From positions 310,001 through 374,000 of the forward strand of contig JAIYBW010000004.1 of NCBI GenBank assembly GCA_027488375.1: a stretch of 64,000 nucleotides of DNA. Direction: 5' to 3'. Shown piece after piece: positions 35,987 through 44,263 of this stretch. A program made the translations under genes and the position numbers. This stretch comes from Pseudomonadota bacterium. GTDB taxonomy: Bacteria; Bdellovibrionota; Bacteriovoracia; Bacteriovoracales; Bacteriovoracaceae. Every line of letters starts with the position of its first letter. The stretch's first letter is position 1. The notes below the pieces were generated by a model. That model ran no database searches. It worked only from the letters and a program-made list of their open reading frames with translations, and had not been told where the DNA came from.

Positions 35987-36484
35987 TCAGTTTAAATCAC
36001 CTTCAAAATCAGGGTCAACAAAGTGGAAAAACGCTAATGAAACGTAGTTATCTGGTTGAATTTTATTGCGGTAGTGAGGATGCTCAATGCCTGAGTAAAA
36101 GAGGGCCTCATTGGGTTGCAGGATATATTCAACGTTATTAATAAAGATGGGCCAAGGGTTTATTTGATCCAAACATAGATCAATCGAATAACGGCATTGG
36201 GGCCTGTCGGTGTGTAGGGGGCAGATTCCTATTCCTTTATTATACATACTCAAAAAAGAGTAACTTATTTTAAGCTCAGTCTTAAATTTCTCTTGGGCCA
36301 GTGGAAGAAGTTTTTTATGCATAACTTTCAAGAAACTTGGATTATGCAAGTAATAGCGATAAAACATATCATTATCAAAAGACATCAGTTGATTTCGACT
36401 TTTCCAAAATCTATTAATACAGCTTAAAGTATAGTTAAAATCTTCTTCCGCTAAAATATGACTTAATTTTAAAACAGGAATCAT
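35987..36484 (-). CDS. Small 2OG-Fe(II)-oxygenase-like protein
   Basis: The 165-aa protein has the pattern of a compact 2-oxoglutarate/Fe(II) hydroxylase: YSFLSMYNKGIGICPLHTDRPQCRYSIDLCL contains the H-x-D metal pair, and LFYSGIEHPHYRNKIQ the distal His followed by a basic residue that could bind 2OG. Length is small but similar to minimal Asp/prolyl-hydroxylase-like proteins. It follows the JmjC-like gene by 2 nt on the same strand. Within this gene set it could hydroxylate the Pro-rich peptide. The substrate is inferred only. Confidence 0.6.
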   Translation of the reverse strand: MIPVLKLSHILAEEDFNYTLSCINRFWKSRNQLMSFDNDMFYRYYLHNPSFLKVMHKKLLPLAQEKFKTELKISYSFLSMYNKGIGICPLHTDRPQCRYSIDLCLDQINPWPIFINNVEYILQPNEALFYSGIEHPHYRNKIQPDNYVSLAFFHFVDPDFEGDLN

Positions 36485-36486
36485 AT

Positions 36487-37404
36487 CTATCCCTTCTTTG
36501 AACGGATGATGTTATAAGCATCAGAATTTTTCAAAAAAGATTTTAAAACTTCTTGATGTTTAAATTTCTCAGTAAATATTTTCAATTTCGACTCAAAGGT
36601 TTTTAAATCATGTTCAAAAGATTCAAGATGATCTCTCAATTCATAAGGGCTTTGATTGTCAAAAAGCTCCTTCCTTAAAAGCATATTAAGATAATTATTA
36701 AGCTGCATCTTAAAATTTCTAGTAATTCCCAAAACGATATGAACTGATGGTTCGTTTCCAACTTGCTCCACAAAATGAGTCATCTGGAAAGGCACAAACA
36801 AGACATCGCCAGGACTAACAGTAAACTCAGTAAACTTTTGGTCCGAGTCGAGAGGATCATAAGGGATACCAGGTTCCACTGGACAATAAGGCTTTCCTTC
36901 AGGATCAAGGGCAAACTTCCAACGTTTAGTGCCGTAAAGTTGGATCGCAAATAAATCCATGGGATCACTATGGTGACCAAATGAAGAAACAGGCACATTA
37001 TGAGAAAGAACCATGTAGGACTGGCCACCAAAAGGTGTGTATTTAAAAAGATCAAGACTCAATGTTTTTAGCTCAGGCCAGAATTCAAAAATATTTTGAA
37101 AATGAATTGAGGAGTCATTTTTTGTTATTGCTCTCCACAGATCAGCTCCATGAAAGGGAGCAATCATTTGATAGAAAGACTCTTCTTGAACGCCATGGGG
37201 AACAAGAGGGAAAAACTGACCTTGATATGTCCGAGATAAAGAATTCTTATGAGCAGGATTCTTAATATAATCTTCTAATTTCTCCAAGGGGATAATCCAC
37301 TCAGGCCTAAACGATTGAGAAAAAAATTTAAGTGTCCCAGGTAACAATAATTCTGGGACAAATTGAGAAGGATCCATGCCGCCTAAAATATCTTTTAAAC
37401 GCAT
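36487..37404 (-). CDS. JmjC/cupin_8-family oxygenase
   Basis: The 305-aa protein resembles ribosomal-oxygenase-type JmjC proteins (RoxA/MINA53): MRLKDILGGMDPSQFVPELLLPG start, SSFGHHSDPMDLFAIQLYGTKRWKF with the H-x-D pair, and SPGDVLFVPFQMTHFVEQVG with the distal His. The facial triad is complete. Known family members hydroxylate Arg or His side chains of proteins, and others act on peptides. A helical C-terminal tail (about 70 residues) is present. It sits 2 nt after one CDO-like cupin and 2 nt before the small oxygenase, so it is part of the same transcript. Confidence 0.8.
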   Translation of the reverse strand: MRLKDILGGMDPSQFVPELLLPGTLKFFSQSFRPEWIIPLEKLEDYIKNPAHKNSLSRTYQGQFFPLVPHGVQEESFYQMIAPFHGADLWRAITKNDSSIHFQNIFEFWPELKTLSLDLFKYTPFGGQSYMVLSHNVPVSSFGHHSDPMDLFAIQLYGTKRWKFALDPEGKPYCPVEPGIPYDPLDSDQKFTEFTVSPGDVLFVPFQMTHFVEQVGNEPSVHIVLGITRNFKMQLNNYLNMLLRKELFDNQSPYELRDHLESFEHDLKTFESKLKIFTEKFKHQEVLKSFLKNSDAYNIIRSKKG

Positions 37405-37406
37405 TT

Positions 37407-38297
37407 TTATGCCCTTGTGACGTACTTTAAAAATAATAATTTATGAATCATTTTCTGCTCATTGTTTACTGAACTTAACATCAATTCATAGTCAGATGCT
37501 AAAGGAGATTTTAAAGCATAGTCTTTGATCATTTTATGAACTGGTTCAGAGACAAATAACCTCATCCTCTGAAGACATGCCGCCATTTCAACCACAGTAA
37601 ACTGATCTAAAATAGGATAAATGAGTTTCTCTACAAAACTCTGATCTTGATCATCTTGATGGAAAACGAGAATGGAATCAAAAAAATCAAGTGTCTTTAT
37701 CATTCTTGGATGATCATAGTTAAATTTCAAACGTAAACCTGATGACCAATAAGAATATAAATTATCTTTAAGATCTGGGGTCCTTAAAATAAAAGTCACC
37801 GTGGGAAAATCTAAATGGATCACCCGATGAATAAATTTTTCACCTAATTGGATTTCTTGAACATCACCTTGATTAAGATAGCGGGTGCTGATCTTGGTTA
37901 AAGTCCCCACATCCACCAGTGGAGAAACATTTCTCCCTTCTTCAAAATGATAAGTCACTTGAAGTGACTGACCTGCGAGGAGCTTAAAAGCACCACAGAA
38001 ATGGTGATCATGTATGGAGGTTTCATTATTATTCCAGACATAAATATCTAGGTGAAACTTCTCATGCTGAAAAAGGGTAAAAGGCAATTCTCCAAACTCA
38101 TCCCTTGCAAAACTTTGACGAGGAAGCGGGCCAAGGGAATCGAGGTAGTCTTGAAATTCAAGATGATTGAAATTCCAGTCGAAAGTCCTTAAAAGTTCGG
38201 TGGCCAAGGATGGAAAATCTTGAACATTAAAATTGGGATCATTGACCCTTGATTCAACTCTTTCGATGAGATTTTTTATTTCTAACTGAAGTGTCAT
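37407..38297 (-). CDS. Cysteine-dioxygenase-like cupin protein (first paralogue)
   Basis: The 296-aa protein starts at ATG 38297, one base after the stop of the Pro-rich peptide gene; an open frame continuing upstream is only the antisense-like reading of that gene. Core: GELPFTLFQHEKFHLDIYVW, TSIHDHHFCGAFKLLAGQS, then KFIHRVIHLDFPTVTFILRT. SIHDH...FK...G and the later FIHRV match the three metal His of cysteine dioxygenase, so a 3-His iron thiol-dioxygenase-like centre is likely. Because the neighbouring peptide has no Cys, it probably acts on something other than a peptide thiol, or the reaction differs. It is homologous to the products of 38559-39533 and 19703-20533. Confidence 0.7.
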   Translation of the reverse strand: MTLQLEIKNLIERVESRVNDPNFNVQDFPSLATELLRTFDWNFNHLEFQDYLDSLGPLPRQSFARDEFGELPFTLFQHEKFHLDIYVWNNNETSIHDHHFCGAFKLLAGQSLQVTYHFEEGRNVSPLVDVGTLTKISTRYLNQGDVQEIQLGEKFIHRVIHLDFPTVTFILRTPDLKDNLYSYWSSGLRLKFNYDHPRMIKTLDFFDSILVFHQDDQDQSFVEKLIYPILDQFTVVEMAACLQRMRLFVSEPVHKMIKDYALKSPLASDYELMLSSVNNEQKMIHKLLFLKYVTRA

Positions 38298-38298
38298 C

Positions 38299-38562
38299 TC
38301 AATACATAGGTGCCGGTCTAAAGGGACCAGGAGCACTAGAACCAGGACCAGGACCATTAGGACCAGGACTACCAGGACCAGGAGAAGGAGCGACCATCAC
38401 AGGTAGTGTGGGACCTAAAGGATAGCCTAGGGGCATTCTTCCAGGACTTGGTGCAGCGATAATAGAAAAAACACCCGCAGTATCATCTTCAGAAAGCTCA
38501 ATTTTTTTAAGCTCACCAAAAAAATAATCCTGCTCTTGAATTAATTTTGAATTATCACTCAC
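38299..38562 (-). CDS. Candidate RiPP precursor: Pro/Gly-rich 87-aa peptide
   Basis: The 87-aa protein starts at GTG 38562, overlapping the upstream cupin stop by GTGA; the following cupin starts one base after its stop. It has no signal peptide and no Cys. Residues 1-37 are acidic and amphipathic (YFFGELKKIELSEDD) with no Pro: a leader-like region. Residues 38-87 hold 17 Pro and 10 Gly, with APSPG twice (37-41 and 58-62) and a Pro-Gly run near residues 59-74, ending in PAPMY. A sharp leader/core boundary beside a PqqD-like protein and several oxygenases suggests a modified peptide. Alternatives: a Pro-rich scaffold or linker protein. No processing protease or exporter gene is visible nearby. 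Confidence 0.65.
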   Translation of the reverse strand: MSDNSKLIQEQDYFFGELKKIELSEDDTAGVFSIIAAPSPGRMPLGYPLGPTLPVMVAPSPGPGSPGPNGPGPGSSAPGPFRPAPMY

Positions 38563-39533
38563 AGTACCTTCCCCATTAATGAACTCATTTCATTAATATA
38601 ATTTAAATGCTTCACACGTTCTTGGCACACATCATTATACCAATGAAAGCGCTTTAAGTCTTGCGAAAAAAGCCTTTCTAGAGCTTCCTCGAACTTAGAG
38701 CTAGGATATAAAGGCTTATAATTATAAGACATTAAAAAAAGATCTTTAGCCGACAGCTGCTCAAATGTCTTTTCCAGCAGTAGCTGACAATTTTTTGAGT
38801 CAGAATCGTAGTGAAACTGGAAATAACTCGAAACTAAGGACATTTTTTTATAAGCATCCTCATGAGGTCGAACATCAACCCATGCGTACCCAGGATAGAT
38901 ATAATCAAAAAAATCACGAACTCGATTTGATTTGACGATAAGAGTAACAGAGGGCCTATCAAGATGCAGAACTTGATGAATATAGGAGTGCCCTAAAGTT
39001 ACTTTCTGGACATGATTTTTTTGAATCACTTCATCATTTCTAACCACAAGCTCCCCTTTAAGAAGCCAACTCTCTAACTCTTTCACATGGTTAAAATCGT
39101 ACTCTAAATGCCTCGAAGACCCATGCAGGATCTTAAAAGCCCCTACAAAAGGATGATCATGAATAGAGGTATGGGCATGAAGCCACACAAAAAGATCAAT
39201 ACTGAAATGCTCGTTTTTAACCAGAGTAAATGGCAGATCAGCAAACACCCCTCGGGAGTGATTCTGACTTCTAAAAGGCATATCAAATAATGATTCTTGA
39301 AGGAGAAGCATGGGATCTGGAAAATGAGTTTCTTTAAGAAGCTCTGCAGAAAGATCTGGAAAAAGACCTAGATCAAAGCCCTTCTGGGACCACGCATTTA
39401 ATAAATTTTCTTCGAATTTTTTGATTATGCTCACCTCATCATCGTATAATGAAGGCGTAGGAAAATAAACAGCTGAAATCGGAGAATTTGTGTCAGGCCA
39501 GAATTTTAACTTTAAAGTCAGTGAGGAAGTCAT
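38559..39533 (-). CDS. Cysteine-dioxygenase-like cupin protein (second paralogue)
   Basis: The protein is 324 aa from ATG 39533 or 291 aa from GTG 39434. The shorter start fits the N-terminus of its paralogue better and leaves a 55-nt divergent gap to the PqqD-like gene, whereas the longer one overlaps that gene's start. Core: ADLPFTLVKNEHFSIDLFVW, TSIHDHPFVGAFKILHG, then SYIHQVLHLDRPSVTLIVKS, giving the three cysteine-dioxygenase-type metal His. It ends in a GTGA overlap with the Pro-rich peptide gene, so translation of enzyme and peptide is coupled. Confidence 0.7.
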   Translation of the reverse strand: MTSSLTLKLKFWPDTNSPISAVYFPTPSLYDDEVSIIKKFEENLLNAWSQKGFDLGLFPDLSAELLKETHFPDPMLLLQESLFDMPFRSQNHSRGVFADLPFTLVKNEHFSIDLFVWLHAHTSIHDHPFVGAFKILHGSSRHLEYDFNHVKELESWLLKGELVVRNDEVIQKNHVQKVTLGHSYIHQVLHLDRPSVTLIVKSNRVRDFFDYIYPGYAWVDVRPHEDAYKKMSLVSSYFQFHYDSDSKNCQLLLEKTFEQLSAKDLFLMSYNYKPLYPSSKFEEALERLFSQDLKRFHWYNDVCQERVKHLNYINEMSSLMGKVL

Positions 39534-39786
39534 ATTTAAAACAAACTTAGAAGGAACAGAGATCTTTATTGTTTTCCTAAATGAAGATAATCACTATTTT
39601 AAAATTAATGGTCTCGCTGCAAAAATCTGGAAGATGATTGACGAGAAAGGTGCCGAAAAAATAAGTTCTGTAACTCTTTACCAAGAATGCCTAGAAAAAC
39701 TTAAGCCAAATCATGATAAGTTTGAAAATGATTTCAATAACTTCATCAATCAACTTAAAGAAGAAAAAATTATTTTCTTAGAATAA
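39490..39786 (+). CDS. PqqD-like protein (RiPP recognition element)
   Basis: The 98-aa protein starts at GTG 39490 with GGAG 5 nt upstream. It has the PqqD pattern: an N-terminal strand region (FNFKVSEEVIFKTNLEGTEIFIVFLN), then HYFKINGLAAKIWKMIDEKG, where NGLAAKIW is the typical yxLNxxAaxIW core, and a helical end (FENDFNNFINQLKEEKIIFLE). PqqD-type domains bind leader peptides of RiPPs and present the core to modifying enzymes. It is the only plus-strand gene in the cluster, divergent from a cupin and convergent with (17-nt overlap) an unknown gene. Confidence 0.75.
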   Translation: MSGQNFNFKVSEEVIFKTNLEGTEIFIVFLNEDNHYFKINGLAAKIWKMIDEKGAEKISSVTLYQECLEKLKPNHDKFENDFNNFINQLKEEKIIFLE

Positions 39787-40657
39787 ACTCTTTCTCAAAA
39801 AGTTCACGATATCTTTTAAGACACATTGGTTCTCTAAAAAAAAGATCATGGGAACTATTCCAGATTCTTAAAAAATCTTTAAAAGTATCTCCGAAGTCCC
39901 GGGGAGGCATGAATGAAATATGAACTTCGTGAAAAAGAGATAGATCATATATTTCATCTACGCTCATAGAGATTAAAGGTGTCATCACTTGAGCATTTTT
40001 TGACATCAAGGCATGAATTAAAAAATGATCATAAACGACGAAGGGCTCAATTGGAAAAAAGACATAATGTCCTTTAAGATCAATCCTTGAAAGTAAATCC
40101 TCAAGGGGAACAGATCTAGCTTTAAAATCAAAAGAGTCAATGTGATCCTGTGAATAAAAATGAGGTAGATTTAAATTCACTTTCGAAAAATCTTGAAAAT
40201 CATTATCTTGAACTAGCCCCTCGATTTTATTTAATTGTCTCGTATTTCCAAATCCGTAATCTAAATCAGGTAATGGGAAAATTGTCAAAAATTGACTAGG
40301 ACCAGATTTTTTTAATTTGAACTGATAAAAATAAATATGTTCTCTCCAAGATTTTGGGACCACAGAAGCTAGATAGGCCGGGACACCGATAAAAGTTCGA
40401 AAGTTCTTTGGAGGGAGTGGGAAACGAGAAAAAAAACAGCCTAAACCTAAAAAGCCATCTCGAAAAGAAACAACCTTGTACTGTGACAAGACTGAAAGAT
40501 CATCAATACAGATTGAAAACATTGGGTTTAGAAGAGAAAAATAATCATCTGATAAAATCCCTACCTGCTCAGAAAAACCCTGAAAGCTTCTAAAAAGAGG
40601 CGCCCGATGAGAGATGAAGTCCTTAGTTAAATTAAAATCAAATAAATCACTCAGCAT
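39770..40657 (-). CDS. Unknown protein linked to a glycosyltransferase
   Basis: The 295-aa product starts at ATG 40657, overlapping the glycosyltransferase stop by 11 nt; a start further upstream would overlap more. It is rich in Phe and Asp (FSICIDDLSVLSQYKVVSFRDGFLGLGCFF, LDLKGHYVFFPIEPFVVYDHFLIHALMSKNAQV). PEPFVVYDHFLIHALMSKNAQVMTP resembles the donor-binding end of GT-B-like folds but I cannot confirm it. Translation coupling to the GT4 gene suggests a joint function. Not recognised. Confidence 0.6.
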   Translation of the reverse strand: MLSDLFDFNLTKDFISHRAPLFRSFQGFSEQVGILSDDYFSLLNPMFSICIDDLSVLSQYKVVSFRDGFLGLGCFFSRFPLPPKNFRTFIGVPAYLASVVPKSWREHIYFYQFKLKKSGPSQFLTIFPLPDLDYGFGNTRQLNKIEGLVQDNDFQDFSKVNLNLPHFYSQDHIDSFDFKARSVPLEDLLSRIDLKGHYVFFPIEPFVVYDHFLIHALMSKNAQVMTPLISMSVDEIYDLSLFHEVHISFMPPRDFGDTFKDFLRIWNSSHDLFFREPMCLKRYRELFEKEFILRK

Positions 40658-41891
40658 AATTTTTAAAAACCTCAAGTGAGTATTTGTCATTTTCTGAAGC
40701 TCTCACTTTGAGCATCAAATCATGTGAATTAGTTAAAACTTGAGGGATACTAGGCTTACAGACCAAGAAATAACTCATGTATAAGTCTGCAATATGTTTT
40801 TGATTAAGGACTGAATGGTAAATTTTAGATTCATAATTTGAAACTGTTTCTAAAAGAACTTTTTTGAAATCATCAAATCTCAATTCAAAGCCAGAGGATG
40901 AAGGCACCAAATCAATCAGACTAACTCTTTCGGGATAAAGATTTTTAAAAGATGAATGCCCCCCCCATCTAGTTAAGATGGCATAGAGACCTGATTCTAA
41001 AGCCTCAGCAGCGGCCAGACCAAAATCTTCATGACTAAAAGTACTTAAAGAAATAAAAATATCACAGATTCCAAATTCTTGAGCTAATTCTTGTGTTGAA
41101 AGTGAACCCAAAAACTGAACGTGATTTTCAAAAAAATCAGCCCCCACTTCCCTTTTTAGAGCATAAAAAATTTCATGAAAATAAGTTCCAAGAGGGGCAG
41201 AGGAATCAGAAAATGGAAGGTAGAGGTCATCAAAATGGCCAATAAGTTTTAGCTTAAAATCCTTGCCTAGAACGTTTTCATCTTTAGCTTTTGCAAAAAA
41301 CTTTATCAAAGAATAAATGTTTTTCTGATGAGAAAGCCTACCGGCAAAAACAAAAATTAATTCATTTCCATTTTTCCTATGACTACGATTGTTTTGATGA
41401 AAAACAGATGAGTCCACAGGGAATGGTATGACATGAATGTCAGCTAAAAAAAACTGCTCCAATAATTTCTTCTGGGCATCAGAGGCAACAATAAGACTCA
41501 TTTCATTTTGATTAGATATTAAAAAAGTGTGCCACTTGATAAAATCCTTTAGAAAATTTCCATAAACAACCACACTCAACTTTATATTATTTAAGCTTGA
41601 GATGCTGAAAAATTTTTCAAAAAAATTTGAAGGGTGATGGTAAGGATCTAAATATACAAGATGTTCAAAATGAGAAGATTGATGGGAATTTAGTATTGAG
41701 CTCATGAATTCTTGTGTGGTCTCTCCACTAAATCTAAAAAACTCAAATTCAAGTTTGTCATTTAAAGAATGAAACACCGAAATCAAATTATTAAGAATAT
41801 TTTGACAACTCGGCCAGTACCCATCCTCTAAGGGTAAAATAACTGCTATTTTTCTCTTGGAGGAGAGGAACCCATTCACCAAACTAGACAT
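40647..41891 (-). CDS. GT4-family glycosyltransferase
   Basis: The 414-aa protein is a GT-B fold glycosyltransferase: N-terminal acceptor domain, then PFPVDSSVF, FVFAGRLSHQKNIYSLIKFF (donor-domain start), and DIFISLSTFSHEDFGLAAAEALESGLYAILTRWGGHSS with the E(x7)E-type sugar-nucleotide motif (EDFGLAAAEALE). The motif is intact. The family transfers sugars from nucleotide donors with retention. It lies at the head of the minus-strand genes of the Pro-rich-peptide region, separated from them only by the plus-strand PqqD-like gene, so it could glycosylate the peptide after hydroxylation. That link is inferred from position. Confidence 0.85.
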   Translation of the reverse strand: MSSLVNGFLSSKRKIAVILPLEDGYWPSCQNILNNLISVFHSLNDKLEFEFFRFSGETTQEFMSSILNSHQSSHFEHLVYLDPYHHPSNFFEKFFSISSLNNIKLSVVVYGNFLKDFIKWHTFLISNQNEMSLIVASDAQKKLLEQFFLADIHVIPFPVDSSVFHQNNRSHRKNGNELIFVFAGRLSHQKNIYSLIKFFAKAKDENVLGKDFKLKLIGHFDDLYLPFSDSSAPLGTYFHEIFYALKREVGADFFENHVQFLGSLSTQELAQEFGICDIFISLSTFSHEDFGLAAAEALESGLYAILTRWGGHSSFKNLYPERVSLIDLVPSSSGFELRFDDFKKVLLETVSNYESKIYHSVLNQKHIADLYMSYFLVCKPSIPQVLTNSHDLMLKVRASENDKYSLEVFKNYAE

Positions 41892-41975
41892 AATATAAAT
41901 AATTTACATCAAAATACTCAAAAGCTTTCAAGAAAATCACTAAAAAGCCGAAAAAATCATAAAAAAGAGGATCTC

Positions 41976-43064
41976 ATGACAACGAGTCAGAAAAGAATTG
42001 TTTTAGTTGATGATATGACTACAAATCATTTGATTTTTAAATCTCAGCTTAAAAATTGCAATTACCAAATTGATGCCTTTAAAGAACCACTCCAATTTTT
42101 AAAAGAATTAGAGCAGATACCTATGCCCGATCTGTTTGTTTTTGATATTGAAATGCCAGAGCTTAATGGTCTTGAACTCGCTAAGATCATTAAGGAAAAA
42201 TCTCATTATAAGAATATCCCTATCATTTTTTTCACGTCTCTAGATGATGAAGAGATGATGACTAAAGCCTATAACTCAGGTGCTGTCGAATTCATCTCAA
42301 AATTAATGAAGGGAACAGAATTAAGATTGAGAATCGAAAACATCCTCCACTTGGAAGAATTAAAGAAAAAGACGATCAGTTTAAACGAAGAATTAACAAA
42401 AAAACTAAAAATTAATCAGATCCTTTTTAGAGTCCTATTCCACGATCTGGCGAACCTCATTTCAATTATTGATGCCAACACCACCCTCGCCCAGGCCGTT
42501 CTTGAAAATCATCCGGCCATGAAGAGAATTGAGAAAACGGCAAAATCAGTTCACAACCTAAAGGAAATACTAACCTCCATTCGAAGCCTCACTGATGCTT
42601 CACCAGAGGTTCAGAGTTGCTCTGTTTCAGATTCATTCCAAATTCTAGAATTCCTTTTCACAGAAAGACTTAATCAAAAGAAATTAAAGCTTGAATACGT
42701 TTGTGATGAGCATTTGAAAGTCAATGTCCCAAAATCATTTCTCGTGCATCAAGTCTTGGCGAATTTCTTAACCAATGCCATCAAATTCTCTCCCGAAGGT
42801 GGCCTAATCAAATTATGGGCGCAAAAAGATCAGTCTGGAGTGGTCATTAATATTAATGATGCTGGGCCTGGTATAAGTGACGACGTTAAAGTTAAAATTC
42901 TTAGTGAAGACCAATTCTACACCACAGAAGGAACCGAGCAAGAAAAAGGCACTGGATCAGGAATTAAGATAGCCCAGTTTTTCATTCAAAAATACCATGG
43001 AAGCCTTGAGATACAGCAAGGTGAAACCCAAGGTGCAGTCATTAAAATTAGATTTAATGACTAA
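41976..43064 (+). CDS. Receiver-histidine kinase hybrid
   Basis: The 362-aa cytoplasmic protein starts with an intact receiver domain (IVLVDDMTTNHLIF, phosphoacceptor in LFVFDIEMPELNG, Lys in FISKLMKG). A HisKA-like helix (RVLFHDLANLISIIDANT, candidate phospho-His in FHDLAN) and an ATPase domain (QVLANFLTNAIKFSP, NDAGPGIS, GTGSGIKIAQFF) follow. This N-terminal REC then kinase order suggests that input phosphorylation controls kinase output. No partner is encoded alongside. GAGG precedes the ATG. Confidence 0.87.
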   Translation: MTTSQKRIVLVDDMTTNHLIFKSQLKNCNYQIDAFKEPLQFLKELEQIPMPDLFVFDIEMPELNGLELAKIIKEKSHYKNIPIIFFTSLDDEEMMTKAYNSGAVEFISKLMKGTELRLRIENILHLEELKKKTISLNEELTKKLKINQILFRVLFHDLANLISIIDANTTLAQAVLENHPAMKRIEKTAKSVHNLKEILTSIRSLTDASPEVQSCSVSDSFQILEFLFTERLNQKKLKLEYVCDEHLKVNVPKSFLVHQVLANFLTNAIKFSPEGGLIKLWAQKDQSGVVININDAGPGISDDVKVKILSEDQFYTTEGTEQEKGTGSGIKIAQFFIQKYHGSLEIQQGETQGAVIKIRFND

Positions 43065-43076
43065 ACCAAGATAAAG

Positions 43077-44198
43077 CTAATCTTTTTTTATTTCTTTCTT
43101 CTTTTTAGTGGGTATTTCAACGCCGACACCAAAAGTCACCGGAGCAAAATAAAGATTATACTTCGCCCTTCCATCAAGGAATGGCTGATCAATTTTAGCC
43201 GCAGAAAATTTTTGATCAACAAAAACTGAAACGATGCCTTTTTGATAATCAACCCGCTGGCCGGCGGAAGCAGATACTCCCTTCACCTGGAGCTTTTGAT
43301 CATACCCATCAGTCGCCCAGTAATCTTGATCATTTTTATAAGCGGTAAATCCGGTTCCGGCCATGAAGCCGCCCTGAGCATAGGGCGTATAAGTCAGCTT
43401 GCCCGTTTTTTCATTGCCCGCAACATTGATCTTATACCCATAGCCAATTTGGGGATTGATATTCCAATAAGTATTCTCAAAACGGCGCAGGTACATTTGG
43501 GATGGATCGAGGTTATAGTTTCCGTCAAAGGGCTTATTTTCTGTGACAATACCATTCACGCCCTGACCATTAATGGTCCCATCAAACTGAGTCGATTGAT
43601 GATTCTGCTTTAAATATTTTAAATGAAAAACAGAGACCATGATCACATGGTGACCCTTGTCTAAGGTCAAACCAAATGTGCTCGTTGGTTCATCTAGAAA
43701 GCGAAAGGTATTACCAGGCTTTTTAATTTCATCGAGTTTGAAATATTCATAACTGTGCCTTTCTTGCCATTTAAAATCGGTAAAAGTTCCATTAACCTTT
43801 GAACTCTCTACATGGACGTCACTGTTATAATATTTGGAACGGCTATAACCGAATGAAAACTTAATATGCCATTTTTCTTTATCCTCATCTTCAACTTCAA
43901 GCACCAAATTTTTATCTTTATATTTTGGATCTTGAAACAAAGTCCCTAATCGCTCACAGGCCTTCTTTCTTTCAAGCTCATCCTCATCAAGCACTTTGGC
44001 CATATCTACACTTAAACGCTCTACCGGAGAAAGAACTAAGCAATCTTCAGGTGCTTCTTGAATTTGCATTTTGGGTTCAGGACAAAATTGCTTGAGATCA
44101 ACGAACAGAGTATAGGGCTCTTTGTCTTGAGCAAAAGATGAAATACTGATTGAACTCACAAGTAAGACAAGTGTTGGGTACAAATTTTTCATACTCAT
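43077..44198 (-). CDS. Outer-membrane beta-barrel-like protein (related to 6679-7893)
   Basis: The 373-aa protein has a signal peptide (KNLYPTLVLLVSSISISSFAQD), a roughly 100-residue N-terminal region with Cys and many charged residues, then strand patterns (WHIKFSFGYSRSKYYNSD, STFGLTLDKGHHVIMVSVFHLKYLK, YWNINPQIGYGYKINVAG, FAPVTFGVGVEIPTKKKKE). Layout and Lys-rich tail match the product at 6679-7893. A perfect 12-bp dyad lies just upstream of the start. ATG 44198 or the ATG two codons later could be used. Confidence 0.65.
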   Translation of the reverse strand: MSMKNLYPTLVLLVSSISISSFAQDKEPYTLFVDLKQFCPEPKMQIQEAPEDCLVLSPVERLSVDMAKVLDEDELERKKACERLGTLFQDPKYKDKNLVLEVEDEDKEKWHIKFSFGYSRSKYYNSDVHVESSKVNGTFTDFKWQERHSYEYFKLDEIKKPGNTFRFLDEPTSTFGLTLDKGHHVIMVSVFHLKYLKQNHQSTQFDGTINGQGVNGIVTENKPFDGNYNLDPSQMYLRRFENTYWNINPQIGYGYKINVAGNEKTGKLTYTPYAQGGFMAGTGFTAYKNDQDYWATDGYDQKLQVKGVSASAGQRVDYQKGIVSVFVDQKFSAAKIDQPFLDGRAKYNLYFAPVTFGVGVEIPTKKKKEIKKD

Positions 44199-44208
44199 CT
44201 TATCGGAA

Positions 44209-44237
44209 ATACTAGAAATTTCTTGAATTTCTAGTAT
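44209..44237 (-). promoter_or_regulatory. 12-bp perfect dyad upstream of a barrel gene
   Basis: ATACTAGAAATT and AATTTCTAGTAT form a perfect 12-bp inverted repeat around a 5-nt centre, ending 11 nt before the ATG of the barrel gene at 44198. It could be an operator or a leader RNA hairpin. There is no U tract, so a terminator is less likely. Confidence 0.55.
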
Positions 44238-44263
44238 CTTAGCTTAGATGAGGGCAAATTAAT

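Noticed and set aside
38298-38357. Upstream extension of the first cupin with a repetitive Val/Leu start
   Set aside because: It is an out-of-frame reading of the Pro/Gly-coding repeat; ATG 38297 follows the peptide stop by one base.
38299-38562. Collagen-like or lasso-peptide precursor
   Set aside because: Gly-x-y triplets are not regular, and no lasso B/C-type genes are present; only the Pro-rich, PqqD-linked reading fits.
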